Assembly (NCBI GenBank): GCA_038144425.1
Contig: JAYQNS010000002.1
Span: forward strand, 620,001-684,000
Direction of reading: 5' to 3'
Length of the DNA: 64,000 bases
DNA from: Salivita marina
GTDB lineage: Bacteria > Pseudomonadota > Gammaproteobacteria > Pseudomonadales > Azotimanducaceae
Part shown: in pieces, positions 17,049 through 25,896 of the stretch
How positions within the stretch are numbered: position 1 is the first letter of the stretch
Layout of the letters: the number at the start of each line of letters is the position of its first letter
Translations under genes and position numbers: made by a program
Notes under the pieces: generated by a model
Databases searched by the model: none
Seen by the model: the letters and a program-made list of their open reading frames with translations, nothing else
Told to the model about the DNA's origin: nothing

Positions 17049-17916
17049 GGGTTTGACGCCTCCCTTCCGCCAGGGCGTCCAAAGCTGGCCCCACGCCGTT
17101 CGCGAGAAGGACAGCAAAGGCCACGCCATCGGGAAAGGGTCCCTGGCTGCGGAAGAGCACGGTGAGTGCGCCGGCAAGGGCGCCCATGGCCAGGCGCCCC
17201 GGCGGCGTATGGGCGCCGCTCACCGGATCCGTGATGATGAAAAAGGCCGCAAACAGAGCGCTGCCGGAGAAGAGATGAAAAAGGGGGTGGCCGGCGCTGG
17301 AAGACCCCCCGCCGTCATAAGTCAGTACGGAGGCCCCGAGGAGGCCGAGGAGGAAGCCCGCGGGGGCGTGCCAGGGGATGGCTCGACGAAGCAGAAGCCC
17401 CGCGCCTCCGGCGAGGCAGGCCAGGGACAGCGCCAGGCCCGGTCCGGTGCCCCAGGGCCCGGATTGAGTCTCTACCCACTCGGAAACTGTGAGGCCCTCG
17501 CGGCTGGCAAAGGCAGCCAGGGGCGTGGCACCGCTGAGCCCATCGACGGACGCCAGGGGAAAGAGCATCAGCAGCGAGGCGTAGCCCACCATAGCGGGGT
17601 TAAAAGGGTTGCGCCCTAGACCGCCGAAGGGCGCTTTGCCCAGGGCGATGGCGAGGGCGCCAGCGAGGGCCGCGAGGGCGGGGCCAGCGCTGGCCGGTAA
17701 GGCGAGGGCCAGAAGCCATCCGGTAAGTAGCGCGCTTCCGTCCTTGAGGCTTAAGAGGCTGCGCCGCAGAAGGGCCTCCCCGGCCAGGGCGCCGAGGGGG
17801 CCCGCGAGGAGCTGAAGGCAAAGGGCTGGACCGTCCTGGGTCAGGCGCAGAATCGCTGCAGGGATCGTGGCCAGGAGCACGAATATCATGAGCCTCGGTA
17901 CGGACGCGCCGCTCAT
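17041..17916 (-). CDS. rnfD: RnfD, flavinylated membrane subunit of the Rnf complex
   Basis: 291 residues, polytopic. Well conserved: LKDGSALLTGWLLAL, GLGRNPFNPAMVGY and the FMN-attachment motif SGATPL at about 128-133, where the threonine is modified by ApbE. C-terminal part has DPVSGAHTPPGR. Shorter than E. coli RsxD (352) but the core is intact, unlike RnfA and RnfE. The ATG overlaps the rnfC stop (ATGA), and rnfG starts inside its last codons. Confidence 0.9.
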   Translation of the reverse strand: MSGASVPRLMIFVLLATIPAAILRLTQDGPALCLQLLAGPLGALAGEALLRRSLLSLKDGSALLTGWLLALALPASAGPALAALAGALAIALGKAPFGGLGRNPFNPAMVGYASLLMLFPLASVDGLSGATPLAAFASREGLTVSEWVETQSGPWGTGPGLALSLACLAGGAGLLLRRAIPWHAPAGFLLGLLGASVLTYDGGGSSSAGHPLFHLFSGSALFAAFFIITDPVSGAHTPPGRLAMGALAGALTVLFRSQGPFPDGVAFAVLLANGVGPALDALAEGRRQTRV

Positions 17917-18425
17917 GGGGTATCTCCCAGGGCTGCAAGGGCGGCGGTTAGCCGAGCCAGGTCGTCCTCGCGCCCTTCCGCCCGAGCCTTGTCCATGGCC
18001 CGCTGGAGGGCGGCGCGCTGAGCGTCTCGCCGGGGATCGGAGCTGCCTTCGGCGGGCCGCTGAGCCTCGGCCCGGCCTTTGGCTTCCGCCCGGCGTTGAC
18101 GCTTTGCTTCGAGGGTCTTCGCTTCCGCCGCCTGAAGCCGGGTTTCCCGGGCCTCATAGCGTTCCGCTGCCTGCTGCGCGTCGGCGGTGGCGCGGGTCTT
18201 CGCCTCGGTCCAGTGCAGCACTTGCCCCTGCCCCTCGCGAAAGCGTGCCGTAAGGGGTAGGGCGCTCGGGCAGTGATCCTGGCAGGCGCGGCAAGCGCCG
18301 CAGCGTGCAAGGCCGAGCGCGTCTGCCCGGGCGAGGTCCCCCTGAGCCAGGGCTTCGTAAAGCTGATTTGGCCATAGCCCCTTGGGACATACGGGTACGC
18401 AGGCGCCACAATGAATGCAGGGCAT
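17913..18425 (-). CDS. rnfC: Truncated RnfC: ferredoxin domain and coiled tail only
   Basis: 170 residues from an ATG (18425) that overlaps the rnfB stop as TGATG. The protein begins directly at the two-cluster domain: cysteines at 3, 6, 9, 13 and 42, 45, 48, 52, each set C-x2-C-x2-C-x3-C. An Ala/Glu/Arg-rich, probably coiled tail follows, as in longer RnfC proteins. Canonical RnfC has about 370 residues before this point, forming the NADH- and FMN-binding domain plus an SLBB-like part; none of that is here, and rnfB leaves no room for it. It therefore cannot oxidise NADH in the usual way. The intact coupling on both sides argues that the short form is translated. Confidence 0.85.
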   Translation of the reverse strand: MPCIHCGACVPVCPKGLWPNQLYEALAQGDLARADALGLARCGACRACQDHCPSALPLTARFREGQGQVLHWTEAKTRATADAQQAAERYEARETRLQAAEAKTLEAKRQRRAEAKGRAEAQRPAEGSSDPRRDAQRAALQRAMDKARAEGREDDLARLTAALAALGDTP

Positions 18426-18925
18426 CACGACGCGGCGCCCCTGGGGATCAGATCGATGCAGTCTACGGGGCAGGGGTCCACGCAAAGGTCACAACCCGTG
18501 CACCAGCTTTCCACCACGCTGTGCATGCGCTGGGCAGCGCCTAGGATGGCATCAACGGGGCAGGCTTGGATGCACTTTGTGCAGCCGATGCATTCTTCTT
18601 CGTGAATCACCGCCACGACGAGCGAAGGGACAGGCGCTTCCAGGGGTGCCGAGGGTCGCCCCAGCGCTCGAGCGAGCTGATCCGCCCCCTCCTGGCCTCC
18701 CGGGGCGCAGAGCGTAGCCGGCGCTCCGTCCGCCACGGCCTTGGCATAGGGACGGCAGCCGGCGTAACCGCAATGGCCGCACTGAGTTTGGGGGAGGAGG
18801 GCATGAACCTGTGCTTCTAGGGTTTCATCCTCCCGGGCCCGCCGCCCCTTTTCCGCCTGCGCCAGCGCGAAAAGGCTGACGAGGCCGAGTAGCCCTGCGG
18901 TGAGACTGAGAGCGAGGCCGGTCAC
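18425..18925 (-). CDS. rnfB: RnfB, iron-sulfur subunit of the Rnf complex
   Basis: 166 residues. An N-terminal membrane helix is followed by the four-Cys cluster at 49, 52, 57 and 73 (QCGHCGYAGCRPY), then two [4Fe-4S] ferredoxin motifs, CIGCTKCIQACP and CTGCDLCVDPCP. These are all the clusters of E. coli RsxB; only the last ~25 residues are shorter. It passes electrons along the cytoplasmic face. Start overlaps the rnfA stop (ATGA) and its stop overlaps the short rnfC start. Confidence 0.95.
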   Translation of the reverse strand: MTGLALSLTAGLLGLVSLFALAQAEKGRRAREDETLEAQVHALLPQTQCGHCGYAGCRPYAKAVADGAPATLCAPGGQEGADQLARALGRPSAPLEAPVPSLVVAVIHEEECIGCTKCIQACPVDAILGAAQRMHSVVESWCTGCDLCVDPCPVDCIDLIPRGAAS

Positions 18926-19434
18926 CCGCTTACCCCCTGGAGGGCGAGGGTGAGGATCGCTAGCGCCCAGAGGCGTGGGGCCAGCGAGGGTCTTGCGCTG
19001 CCTTCAAGCCGAGCAAAGAGTGCGGAAAACAGCGGCAGGCTGGCGCCGAGGAGCAGGGGCAGGGCGAGTAGCGTTCCCCAGGGCGTGGCGGGCTCGGCGC
19101 CGGCAAAGGCCCAGAGCAGTAGCGCCGGGGAGAGCAGGATCAAGGGCCGGAGGGGTGCGGTGGGTCCCGAGGGCTCGGCAGGCCTTAGGGCCAGAGCTGC
19201 AGCGAGCCCCGCCAAGAGGGGCAGTACCACGGCAGCGCTCGCCTGCGCGCCGAGGCCGAGGGCTGCGAGTGCTCGCCCCGCGAGGCCCGCCAGCAGTAGC
19301 CCCAAGGCCACCGGGCGCATCAGGGAGAGGGCATCCCGGGGGGCCGCCGGCAAGGTGACAAGGAGCAGCAGAGCGCTCCCCTGCACCGCGAGCCAGGGGG
19401 TCTCGGCGAGGGCGGAGAGCAGGGGCTCGCTCAT
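18922..19434 (-). CDS. rnfA: RnfA-like membrane subunit, divergent and cysteine-free
   Basis: 170 residues, about five to six hydrophobic segments. Identified by position (first rnf gene, 5 bases after metG) and by its C-terminus LFARLEGSARPSLAPRLWALAI, which lines up with the end of E. coli RsxA. It has no cysteine at all; RnfA normally carries two conserved membrane cysteines (GLCP and TNC motifs) for the shared [2Fe-2S] centre. Ala and Leu make up much of the protein, which makes weak homology easy to overread. Confidence 0.6.
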   Translation of the reverse strand: MSEPLLSALAETPWLAVQGSALLLLVTLPAAPRDALSLMRPVALGLLLAGLAGRALAALGLGAQASAAVVLPLLAGLAAALALRPAEPSGPTAPLRPLILLSPALLLWAFAGAEPATPWGTLLALPLLLGASLPLFSALFARLEGSARPSLAPRLWALAILTLALQGVSG

Positions 19435-19439
19435 GGGAC

Positions 19440-21482
19440 CTAGGAGATCTCCATGCCAGGGGTGGCGCCGCTGTCGGGGCCCAAGAGGAAGATGTCTTTC
19501 CCCCCCGGGCCGGCGGCGAGCACCATGCCTTCGGAAACGCCAAAGCGCATCTTTCGGGGCGCGAGGTTTGCGAGCAGCACCACAAAGCGTCCCTCAAGGG
19601 CGTCGGGTTCGTAGGCTGCGCGAATGCCCGAGAGCACCTGGCGCTGGCCCAGGGGCCCGACGTCGAGAGTTAGGCGCAGAAGCTTATCGGCACCTTCCAC
19701 CGTTTCCGCCTTGAGCACCAGGGCGGCGCGGAGATCTAGCGTTGCGAACTGATCAATGGTGATGAAAGCATCGGCGCCTTCCCGCCCTGCGGTGGGCGGC
19801 GCAGGGGCCTTACCTGCCGGGGCGGGCTCGGACTTGCTGGCCTCCACCATGGCGTCCACGGCCTTCCGCTCCAGGCGCGTTTTGAGGGGCTTGAAGGGAT
19901 TGATGGGATGGTTGCCCAGCCAGCGCTGTCCGTCTTCCCAGGTCAGGGGCTCGATGGCCAGGAAGGCCTCGGCAGCCTCAGCCATTTTCGGTAGCACGGG
20001 CTTCAGGGCAGTCACGAGCACGCGGAAGAGATTAAGGCCGAGGGTACAAACGTCCTGTACCGTCTGCGTTTGCTCCGGATCCTTGGCCAGCACCCAGGGC
20101 TTTTCCGCGTCGATGTATTGGTTCGCTCGATCCGCGAGGGCCATGATCAGGCGCACCGCCTTAGCGTATTCGCCGCTGTCAAAGGCCTCCCCGATCGGTC
20201 CAAGGGCTGCTTGTGCTTCAGCCCAGAGGGCTTCATCGGCGATCTTCGGCCCGAGGCGGCCGCCATGCTGCTTGTGCAGAAAGCCCGCGCAGCGGGAGGC
20301 AATGTTGACCACCTTGCCTACGAGGTCGGCGTTAACCCGGGCGACGAAGTCATCAAGGGAGAGGTCAATGTCATCGGTGTTCGGCCCGAGCTTCGCGGCA
20401 AAGTAGTAGCGGAGGTACTCCGGATCTAGGTGTTCCCGGTAGGTGCTGGCATTGATGAAGGTGCCCCGGCTCTTCGACATCTTGGTGCCGTCCACGGTAA
20501 GGAAACCGTGGGTGTGAATCCGCGTGGGGGTGCGAAAGCCCGCACCTTCGAGCATGGCGGGCCAGAACAAAGTGTGGAAGTTGACAATATCCTTGCCGAT
20601 GAAGTGGTGCACCTCAGCCGTGCTGTCGGCGCTCCAGACGTCCTCAAAGCTGACGCCCTGGCTTCGGCCCTCGGCAATCAGTTTCTTTAGCGCGGCCATG
20701 TAGCCAATGGGGGCATCGAGCCAAACGTAGAAGTACTTGTTGTCACTGCCGGGGATTTGGAAGCCAAAGTAGGGGGCGTCTCGGCTGATGTCCCAAGCCC
20801 GCAGCCCAGCGCCAAGCCACTCCTTAATTTTATTGGCGACCTCAGGCTGAAGCGTACCGCTTTGGGTCCAGCCTTCCAGGAAGGCCTGCTGCTTTCCGAG
20901 GTCGAAGAAGTAGTGCTCGGAGCTTCGGAGTTCGGGGGTCGCCTCGGAGAGGGTCGAGCGAGGATTCTTCAGCTCCGTGGCTTCGTAGGTGGCCCCGCAT
21001 TTCTCGCAGTTATCGCCGTACTGATCCTCAGCGCCGCAGCGTGGGCAGGTGCCCTTAAGGAAGCGGTCGGCGAGGAACATGCCCTTGGCCGGATCGAAGT
21101 ACTGGGAGACCTCCCGGGTGAATATCAGCCCGGCGTCCCGGCAACGCTCGAAAATCAGCTCGGCGCATTCGCGGTTCTCGTCGCTGTGGGGGGTGTGGTA
21201 GACGTCGTGGTCGACGTAAAAGGCCGCGAGGTCCCCCGCGTGGGCGGCGCGGTAGCGCTCCACCAGGGCTTCCGCCGGTTCCCCGAGCCGCTCCGCGGTG
21301 AGCATCATGGGCGTGCCATGGCTGTCGTCGGCGCAGCAGTAGATCACCCGATGCCCCTTTAGCTTTTGAAAGCGCACCCAGATATCCGTTTGGATGTGCT
21401 CCAGCAGGTGCCCGAAGTGGATATCGCCACTCGCATAGGGCAAGGCGCTGGTGACAAATAGGGTACGGGGCGCGGCGGCCAT
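19440..21482 (-). CDS. metG: Methionyl-tRNA synthetase
   Basis: 680 residues from the ATG at 21482, giving the usual start before FVTSALPYASG. Class I signatures are HFGH (HIGH variant) and KMSKS. The zinc-knuckle insertion has CPRC and CEKC. The C-terminal ~110 residues form the tRNA-binding (Trbp111/EMAP-like) domain that dimerises long-form MetRS. It charges initiator and elongator tRNA-Met. It heads the rnf-nth operon, with rnfA 5 bases downstream. Confidence 0.97.
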   Translation of the reverse strand: MAAAPRTLFVTSALPYASGDIHFGHLLEHIQTDIWVRFQKLKGHRVIYCCADDSHGTPMMLTAERLGEPAEALVERYRAAHAGDLAAFYVDHDVYHTPHSDENRECAELIFERCRDAGLIFTREVSQYFDPAKGMFLADRFLKGTCPRCGAEDQYGDNCEKCGATYEATELKNPRSTLSEATPELRSSEHYFFDLGKQQAFLEGWTQSGTLQPEVANKIKEWLGAGLRAWDISRDAPYFGFQIPGSDNKYFYVWLDAPIGYMAALKKLIAEGRSQGVSFEDVWSADSTAEVHHFIGKDIVNFHTLFWPAMLEGAGFRTPTRIHTHGFLTVDGTKMSKSRGTFINASTYREHLDPEYLRYYFAAKLGPNTDDIDLSLDDFVARVNADLVGKVVNIASRCAGFLHKQHGGRLGPKIADEALWAEAQAALGPIGEAFDSGEYAKAVRLIMALADRANQYIDAEKPWVLAKDPEQTQTVQDVCTLGLNLFRVLVTALKPVLPKMAEAAEAFLAIEPLTWEDGQRWLGNHPINPFKPLKTRLERKAVDAMVEASKSEPAPAGKAPAPPTAGREGADAFITIDQFATLDLRAALVLKAETVEGADKLLRLTLDVGPLGQRQVLSGIRAAYEPDALEGRFVVLLANLAPRKMRFGVSEGMVLAAGPGGKDIFLLGPDSGATPGMEIS

Positions 21483-21616
21483 GGCGCGGTCACACTCCAA
21501 GCAGGGGACTGGCGCGAGAGCATACCTAGGGGCAGTGCCCATTGCACCCTGAGCCCCTCGCTGGCGAGGCCTGCGCAGCCTATACTCTCGCGCTTTGTGC
21601 GGCGAAGGAGCAGGCC

Positions 21617-22720
21617 ATGGCCTTGGTGGACGAGCAACAGGTGCACGCCTCTTTAGCGGAGGTGGTTGATCCCCTTACGCAAGCGCCCCTCCTGTCCCAC
21701 GCCACCCTAAGCGGGGTCACGCCCCTCACCCTAGAGGACGGCCCCGCGGTGCGCGTGCACCTGACCTTTTCCTATCCCTTGGCGGGGGCGCTCGCCTACT
21801 GGCAGCGAACCCTGCGGGAGGCCCTGGCGCCGGTGGTGGCGCCGGAGCGGCTCCAGCTCACCCTGGATTGGCGCATCGAGCCTCAGCAGCCCCAGGGTCA
21901 GCTTGCGCCGCTTCAGAGCGTCGCCAACATTATTGCCGTGGCTTCGGGGAAAGGTGGGGTAGGGAAATCCACCACCGCCGTGAACCTGGCCCTAGCGCTT
22001 CAGGCTGAGGGCGCCCGCGTTGGCATGCTCGACGCCGACATCTATGGCCCGTCCTTGGGGTTGCTCCTGGGCGTTGAAGACGGCACGCGCCCCGAGGTGG
22101 TGAACGAGAACACCTTCGTGCCCGTGACCGCTCAGGGCCTTCCCTTAATGTCTATGGCCCTGCTGACCACCGATCGCACCCCCATGGTGTGGCGCGGGCC
22201 CATGGCCAGTGGCGCCCTGCAGCAAATGCTCACGCAAACGCGCTGGCCCACCCTGGACTATCTCATTGTGGATATGCCCCCCGGCACGGGGGATATCGCC
22301 CTAACGCTCTCGCAGCAGGTGCCTCTCGCCGGTGCCGTGGTGGTGACAACCCCGCAGGATTTAGCCCTCCTTGATGCGCGGAAGGGTATTGAGATGTTTC
22401 GCCGCGTCGAGGTTCCCGTGCTGGGGATCGTGGAGAATATGAGTATCCATATCTGCAGCGCCTGTGGGCACGGGGAGCCCATCTTTGGCAGCGGAGGCGG
22501 CCTGCGTATTGCGGAACATTATGATGTGCCGATGCTCGGGGCCCTGCCCCTCGCCCTGGCCATTCGGGAAGATGCGGATAGCGGCTTCCCCACCGTGGCA
22601 GCGAACCCGGAAAGTCCGGAAGCGCTTTTGTATCGCGATCTGGCCCGAAGCCTCGCTGCACGCTTGGCCTGCCGTAGCGGTGCCGCGGAGACACCTTCAA
22701 TCACCATACTTGACGACTAA
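21617..22720 (+). CDS. apbC: Iron-sulfur cluster carrier, Mrp/ApbC family
   Basis: 367 residues from the ATG at 21617, with AAGGAGC upstream. An N-terminal MIP18-like (DUF59) part precedes the P-loop ATPase with SGKGGVGKST, the DADIYGPS switch and VDMPPGTGD. The CSACGH region near the C-terminus provides the Cys pair that binds a transferable [4Fe-4S] cluster. It is divergent from metG and 20 bases upstream of dcd, the Pseudomonas order. Confidence 0.95.
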   Translation: MALVDEQQVHASLAEVVDPLTQAPLLSHATLSGVTPLTLEDGPAVRVHLTFSYPLAGALAYWQRTLREALAPVVAPERLQLTLDWRIEPQQPQGQLAPLQSVANIIAVASGKGGVGKSTTAVNLALALQAEGARVGMLDADIYGPSLGLLLGVEDGTRPEVVNENTFVPVTAQGLPLMSMALLTTDRTPMVWRGPMASGALQQMLTQTRWPTLDYLIVDMPPGTGDIALTLSQQVPLAGAVVVTTPQDLALLDARKGIEMFRRVEVPVLGIVENMSIHICSACGHGEPIFGSGGGLRIAEHYDVPMLGALPLALAIREDADSGFPTVAANPESPEALLYRDLARSLAARLACRSGAAETPSITILDD

Positions 22721-22740
22721 TCCGAGCGGGAGCGCGCCCC

Positions 22741-23310
22741 ATGAGTATCAAAGCAGACCGTTGGATCCGTCGCATGGCGGAAGAGCAGGGCATGATCGAG
22801 CCCTTCGTGGCGGGTCAGGTGCGGGAAGGCGCCAGCGGTGATCGGCTGATTTCCTACGGGACCTCGAGCTATGGCTACGATGTGCGCTGCGCCGATGAAT
22901 TCAAGGTGTTCACGAACATTCACTCCGCGACTGTGGATCCAAAAAATTTCGACGCACGAAGCTTTGTCGACGTCACGGGCCCGGTATGCGTAATACCGCC
23001 CAATAGCTTCGCCCTTGCCCGGACCGTTGAATATTTCCGCATTCCCTCTAACGTACTGGTGATTTGCGTCGGCAAGTCCACCTACGCGCGCTGCGGCATC
23101 ATCGTCAACGTGACGCCTCTCGAGCCGTCCTGGGAAGGGCACGTCACCCTGGAGTTCTCCAACACCACGAACTTGCCGGCGAAGATTTATGCGGGGGAGG
23201 GTGTGGCACAGATGCTCTTCTTCGAGTCCGACGAGCAATGCGACACCACCTACGGGGACCGGGGAGGCAAATATCAGGGGCAGCGCGGCGTCACGCTGCC
23301 GCGAACCTAG
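22741..23310 (+). CDS. dcd: dCTP deaminase
   Basis: 189 residues, trimeric dUTPase-like fold: SYGYDVR, the PPNSFALART strand, GKSTYARCGI with the substrate-binding Ser/Arg, and TPLEPSWEGHVTLEFSN with the catalytic Glu. It makes dUTP from dCTP for thymidylate synthesis. Typical length (E. coli 193). The stop overlaps that of the convergent DUF3108 gene on CTAG. Confidence 0.97.
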   Translation: MSIKADRWIRRMAEEQGMIEPFVAGQVREGASGDRLISYGTSSYGYDVRCADEFKVFTNIHSATVDPKNFDARSFVDVTGPVCVIPPNSFALARTVEYFRIPSNVLVICVGKSTYARCGIIVNVTPLEPSWEGHVTLEFSNTTNLPAKIYAGEGVAQMLFFESDEQCDTTYGDRGGKYQGQRGVTLPRT

Positions 23311-24032
23311 GGGGGCGGGGCGTCGCCCCGGGCCGTCAACCAAATGGTCAGCAGGCGCCCCTTTTCTCGATGCTCGAGGCGGAGAAGGGCCCCGTCCGCT
23401 TCGGCGAACCATAGCGTCATCCGCTCTTCGCTGCCGGTCTCAAACTGACGCTCAAGGACCAGGGCCCGTTCCCCCGGTTCCCCCTCCGGTGTCGGTCCCG
23501 GGAGTGCCTCGGCGCCCCGCACGCGCCAGCGCATTTCCGTGGGGTCCCCCCCGTCGGTCATGGTGAGGTCTAGTACCGTGTCCCGGGCTGGCCAGCCTGC
23601 TAGGAGCCGCTGCTTTAGGGCCAGCTGCCAGCTTAGGGGATCAAAGGTGCCGGGAGTTAGGGGGTCCTCCCGGGGCTTATCGCCGGTGCGCGTGAGGCGC
23701 TCTCCTTCCCAATCAAAGATCAGCCGTCGCTCGCGCTGTCGCCCCAGGCCCTGCTGTCGGGTTACGTAGTAGAGAGGCCGGGGCGTACCCGCGTCATCCA
23801 GTTCAAAGGTCGCCTGTTCCTCAACGCCGAGGAAAAGGGCGCCCAGGGTGGTTTCAAATTGAAAGCGCCCATCGCTGCGGCGCTCTAGGCTGCGCGTGCC
23901 CCGAGCGTTAAAAGGTAAGCCTTCGTAGCTGGCCTCGTAGTAATGAAGGAAGGGGGTGAGTTCGGCGCTGTGCGCCGAAAGGCCGAGGCTAAGACTGAAC
24001 AGCAGGGTGAAAAGGCGAAGGCTTAGGGCCAT
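23307..24032 (-). CDS. DUF3108-type exported protein
   Basis: 241 residues with a Sec signal peptide ending near SAHSAE. The rest is predicted beta-rich with motifs of the DUF3108 family (YEASYEGLPFNARGTRSLE, FDPLSWQLALKQRL). Its function is not established; it is likely periplasmic. It overlaps the end of purN by about 10 bases on the same strand, and this purM-purN-DUF3108 order is also seen in Pseudomonas. Confidence 0.8.
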   Translation of the reverse strand: MALSLRLFTLLFSLSLGLSAHSAELTPFLHYYEASYEGLPFNARGTRSLERRSDGRFQFETTLGALFLGVEEQATFELDDAGTPRPLYYVTRQQGLGRQRERRLIFDWEGERLTRTGDKPREDPLTPGTFDPLSWQLALKQRLLAGWPARDTVLDLTMTDGGDPTEMRWRVRGAEALPGPTPEGEPGERALVLERQFETGSEERMTLWFAEADGALLRLEHREKGRLLTIWLTARGDAPPP

Positions 24033-24652
24033 GGGACCAGTGCCTCCCCATTCCAGGCCAGCGTCAGGGGACGGGCGTCCTGCCCCGCCTCCGCAAGGTA
24101 GCTCAGGGCCCGGGGGTAGAGGGCGTGCTCCAGAGCCAGGACCCGGGCTGCTAGGCGCTCTTCCGTGTCCTCGGGAGCGACGGCGAGGCGCGCTTGGGCC
24201 AGGAGCGGACCTCCGTCAAGCTCCGGTGTTACCCAATGAACGCTCGCGCCGTGATAGGCGTCCCTCGCCGCCAGCGCTTGCCGATGAGTGTGTAGGCCCC
24301 GGTGCGCCGGCAGGAGGGAGGGGTGGATGTTCAGTAGCGGTGTTGAGCAGCCTTTGAAGAAGGCGGGACCCAGCACGCGCATGAAGCCTGCGCAGAGCAC
24401 GAGGTCCGGTGCGGTCGCGCGGATGCTGTTAGCCAGGGCCTCATCAAAGGCTTCCCGTGTCGAGAAGTCGCGATAGGGCAAGCACTGGGAGGGTACTTGC
24501 CAGCGCTCCGCGAGGGCCTGGGCGCCGCAGGGCGTGCGGTCCGTGACGAGGCCCTCAAGGGAAAAGGGGGCCTGGGGCCGGGCGCTGGCTTCAAGAAGGG
24601 CCTTAAAGTTACTACCCCGGCCCGAGGCCAGGACTAGACAGCGTAAGGGCAT
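24023..24652 (-). CDS. purN: Phosphoribosylglycinamide formyltransferase
   Basis: 209 residues. The phosphate loop GRGSNFKALL, the CAGFMRVLGPAFF strand, the catalytic His in LNIHPSLLPAHRG and the Asp in VTPELDGGP are all present. It transfers the formyl group of 10-formyl-THF to GAR in purine synthesis. It lies 62 bases after purM on the same strand. Confidence 0.96.
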   Translation of the reverse strand: MPLRCLVLASGRGSNFKALLEASARPQAPFSLEGLVTDRTPCGAQALAERWQVPSQCLPYRDFSTREAFDEALANSIRATAPDLVLCAGFMRVLGPAFFKGCSTPLLNIHPSLLPAHRGLHTHRQALAARDAYHGASVHWVTPELDGGPLLAQARLAVAPEDTEERLAARVLALEHALYPRALSYLAEAGQDARPLTLAWNGEALVPWP

Positions 24653-24714
24653 GGGGGGCTCCTGGGACGATGGGGCTAGGAGGCCAGGGCGGCGCTGAAC
24701 GGTGGCTGAGCGGC

Positions 24715-25808
24715 TTAGGCTAGGGTGCCCTCACCCTCCGCTGTGATGTGAAGCGTGCCAGGCATTGCCGCCTCGCGCCCATCCACCACGGTGCCGAGGC
24801 GCCAACAGGGCTGGCCCGCTGCAGCCAGGGCAGCCTCGACCCCTTGGCGGCTTCGGCACCAACCGCGAGAACGAAGCCCACCCCGCAGTTGAAAGTTTTC
24901 ATCATCTCGAGGGGTGCAACGCCCCCGCGTTCCGCGAGCCAGGGGAAGGGCTCGGGCCAGCTCCAGCTGGCCAGATCCACCGCCAGGGCCAGGGGCACGG
25001 GGCTGTCCTTGGGCAGCATTCGGGGGAGGTTTTCCGGCAGACCGCCGCCGGTGATGTGGGCCATGCCGTCGATGGGCTGTCCGCCCTTGAGCAGGCTCAG
25101 GATCGTTTTCACGTAGATAGCCGTCGGCTCCAGGAGCTGGGCGATGCGCTCCGGGGCCGCGTCGAGGCATCCCGGCTCGGCGGCTAGGATGCGCCGAATC
25201 AAGGAGAAGCCGTTTGAATGGGGGCCACTCGACGGCAGGGCAAGGAGCTGATGCCCCGGGGCAATAGCGTTCCCGGTGATGACCTTCGCTTCATCCACAA
25301 TGCCCACGCAGAACCCGGCGAGGTCGTAGTCGCCGTCGCTGTAGAAGCCAGGCATCTCCGCCGTTTCGCCGCCGGCCAGGGTACAGCCGGCCAGCTCGCA
25401 GGCCGCAGCGATCCCCTTAATGACCGTGGCGGCTTGGTCTACCTGGAGCTTACCCGTGGCGAAATAATCGAGGAATAGAAACGGCTCGGCGCCAGTGACC
25501 AGCACATCGTTTACGCACATGGCCACAAGGTCCTGGCCGATTTGATCGTGGCGATCATGATCCATGGCCAAGCGAAGCTTCGTGCCCACCCCGTCCGTGC
25601 CCGTGACCAGGACCGGGTGCTCATAGCCCCTCGGCAGGCGTGTGAGCGCTGCGAAGCCTCCAAGGCCGGCGAGCATTTCGGGGCGCCGCGTGCGGGCGGC
25701 AGCGGGGCCTATGCGACGGATTAATTCGGCGCCGGCATCGATGTCGACCCCCGCGTCCCGGTAGGTAAGGCCGCCGGGGTGATCGTTCCGGGTGTTATCG
25801 CGGGCCAC
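24715..25808 (-). pseudogene. purM: purM, phosphoribosylformylglycinamidine cyclo-ligase, frameshifted near the 3' end
   Basis: The frame from 25808 gives a normal AIR synthetase (AGVDIDAGAELI, TDGVGTKLRLA, GGETAEMPGFY, HITGGGLPENLPR, TFNCGVGFVLAV) until about residue 322. It then runs into unrelated residues and a stop at 24720. The -1 frame continues correctly as VEAALAAAGQPCWRLGTVV and ends at 24715. The join lies at a G4 run (sense strand; 24840-24843) where a fifth G would restore a single gene of about 363 residues. Because this step of purine synthesis is needed for growth without purines, a sequencing deletion is more likely than a true loss. Confidence 0.88.
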
Positions 25809-25896
25809 GGGAGTCTCCCATTCACATGAGCAAAGGCGCAGGACCCTTTACACTAGGGGTCAGCGCCGGCGCGGGGTCCGGCAAAAGGGTAAAGCC

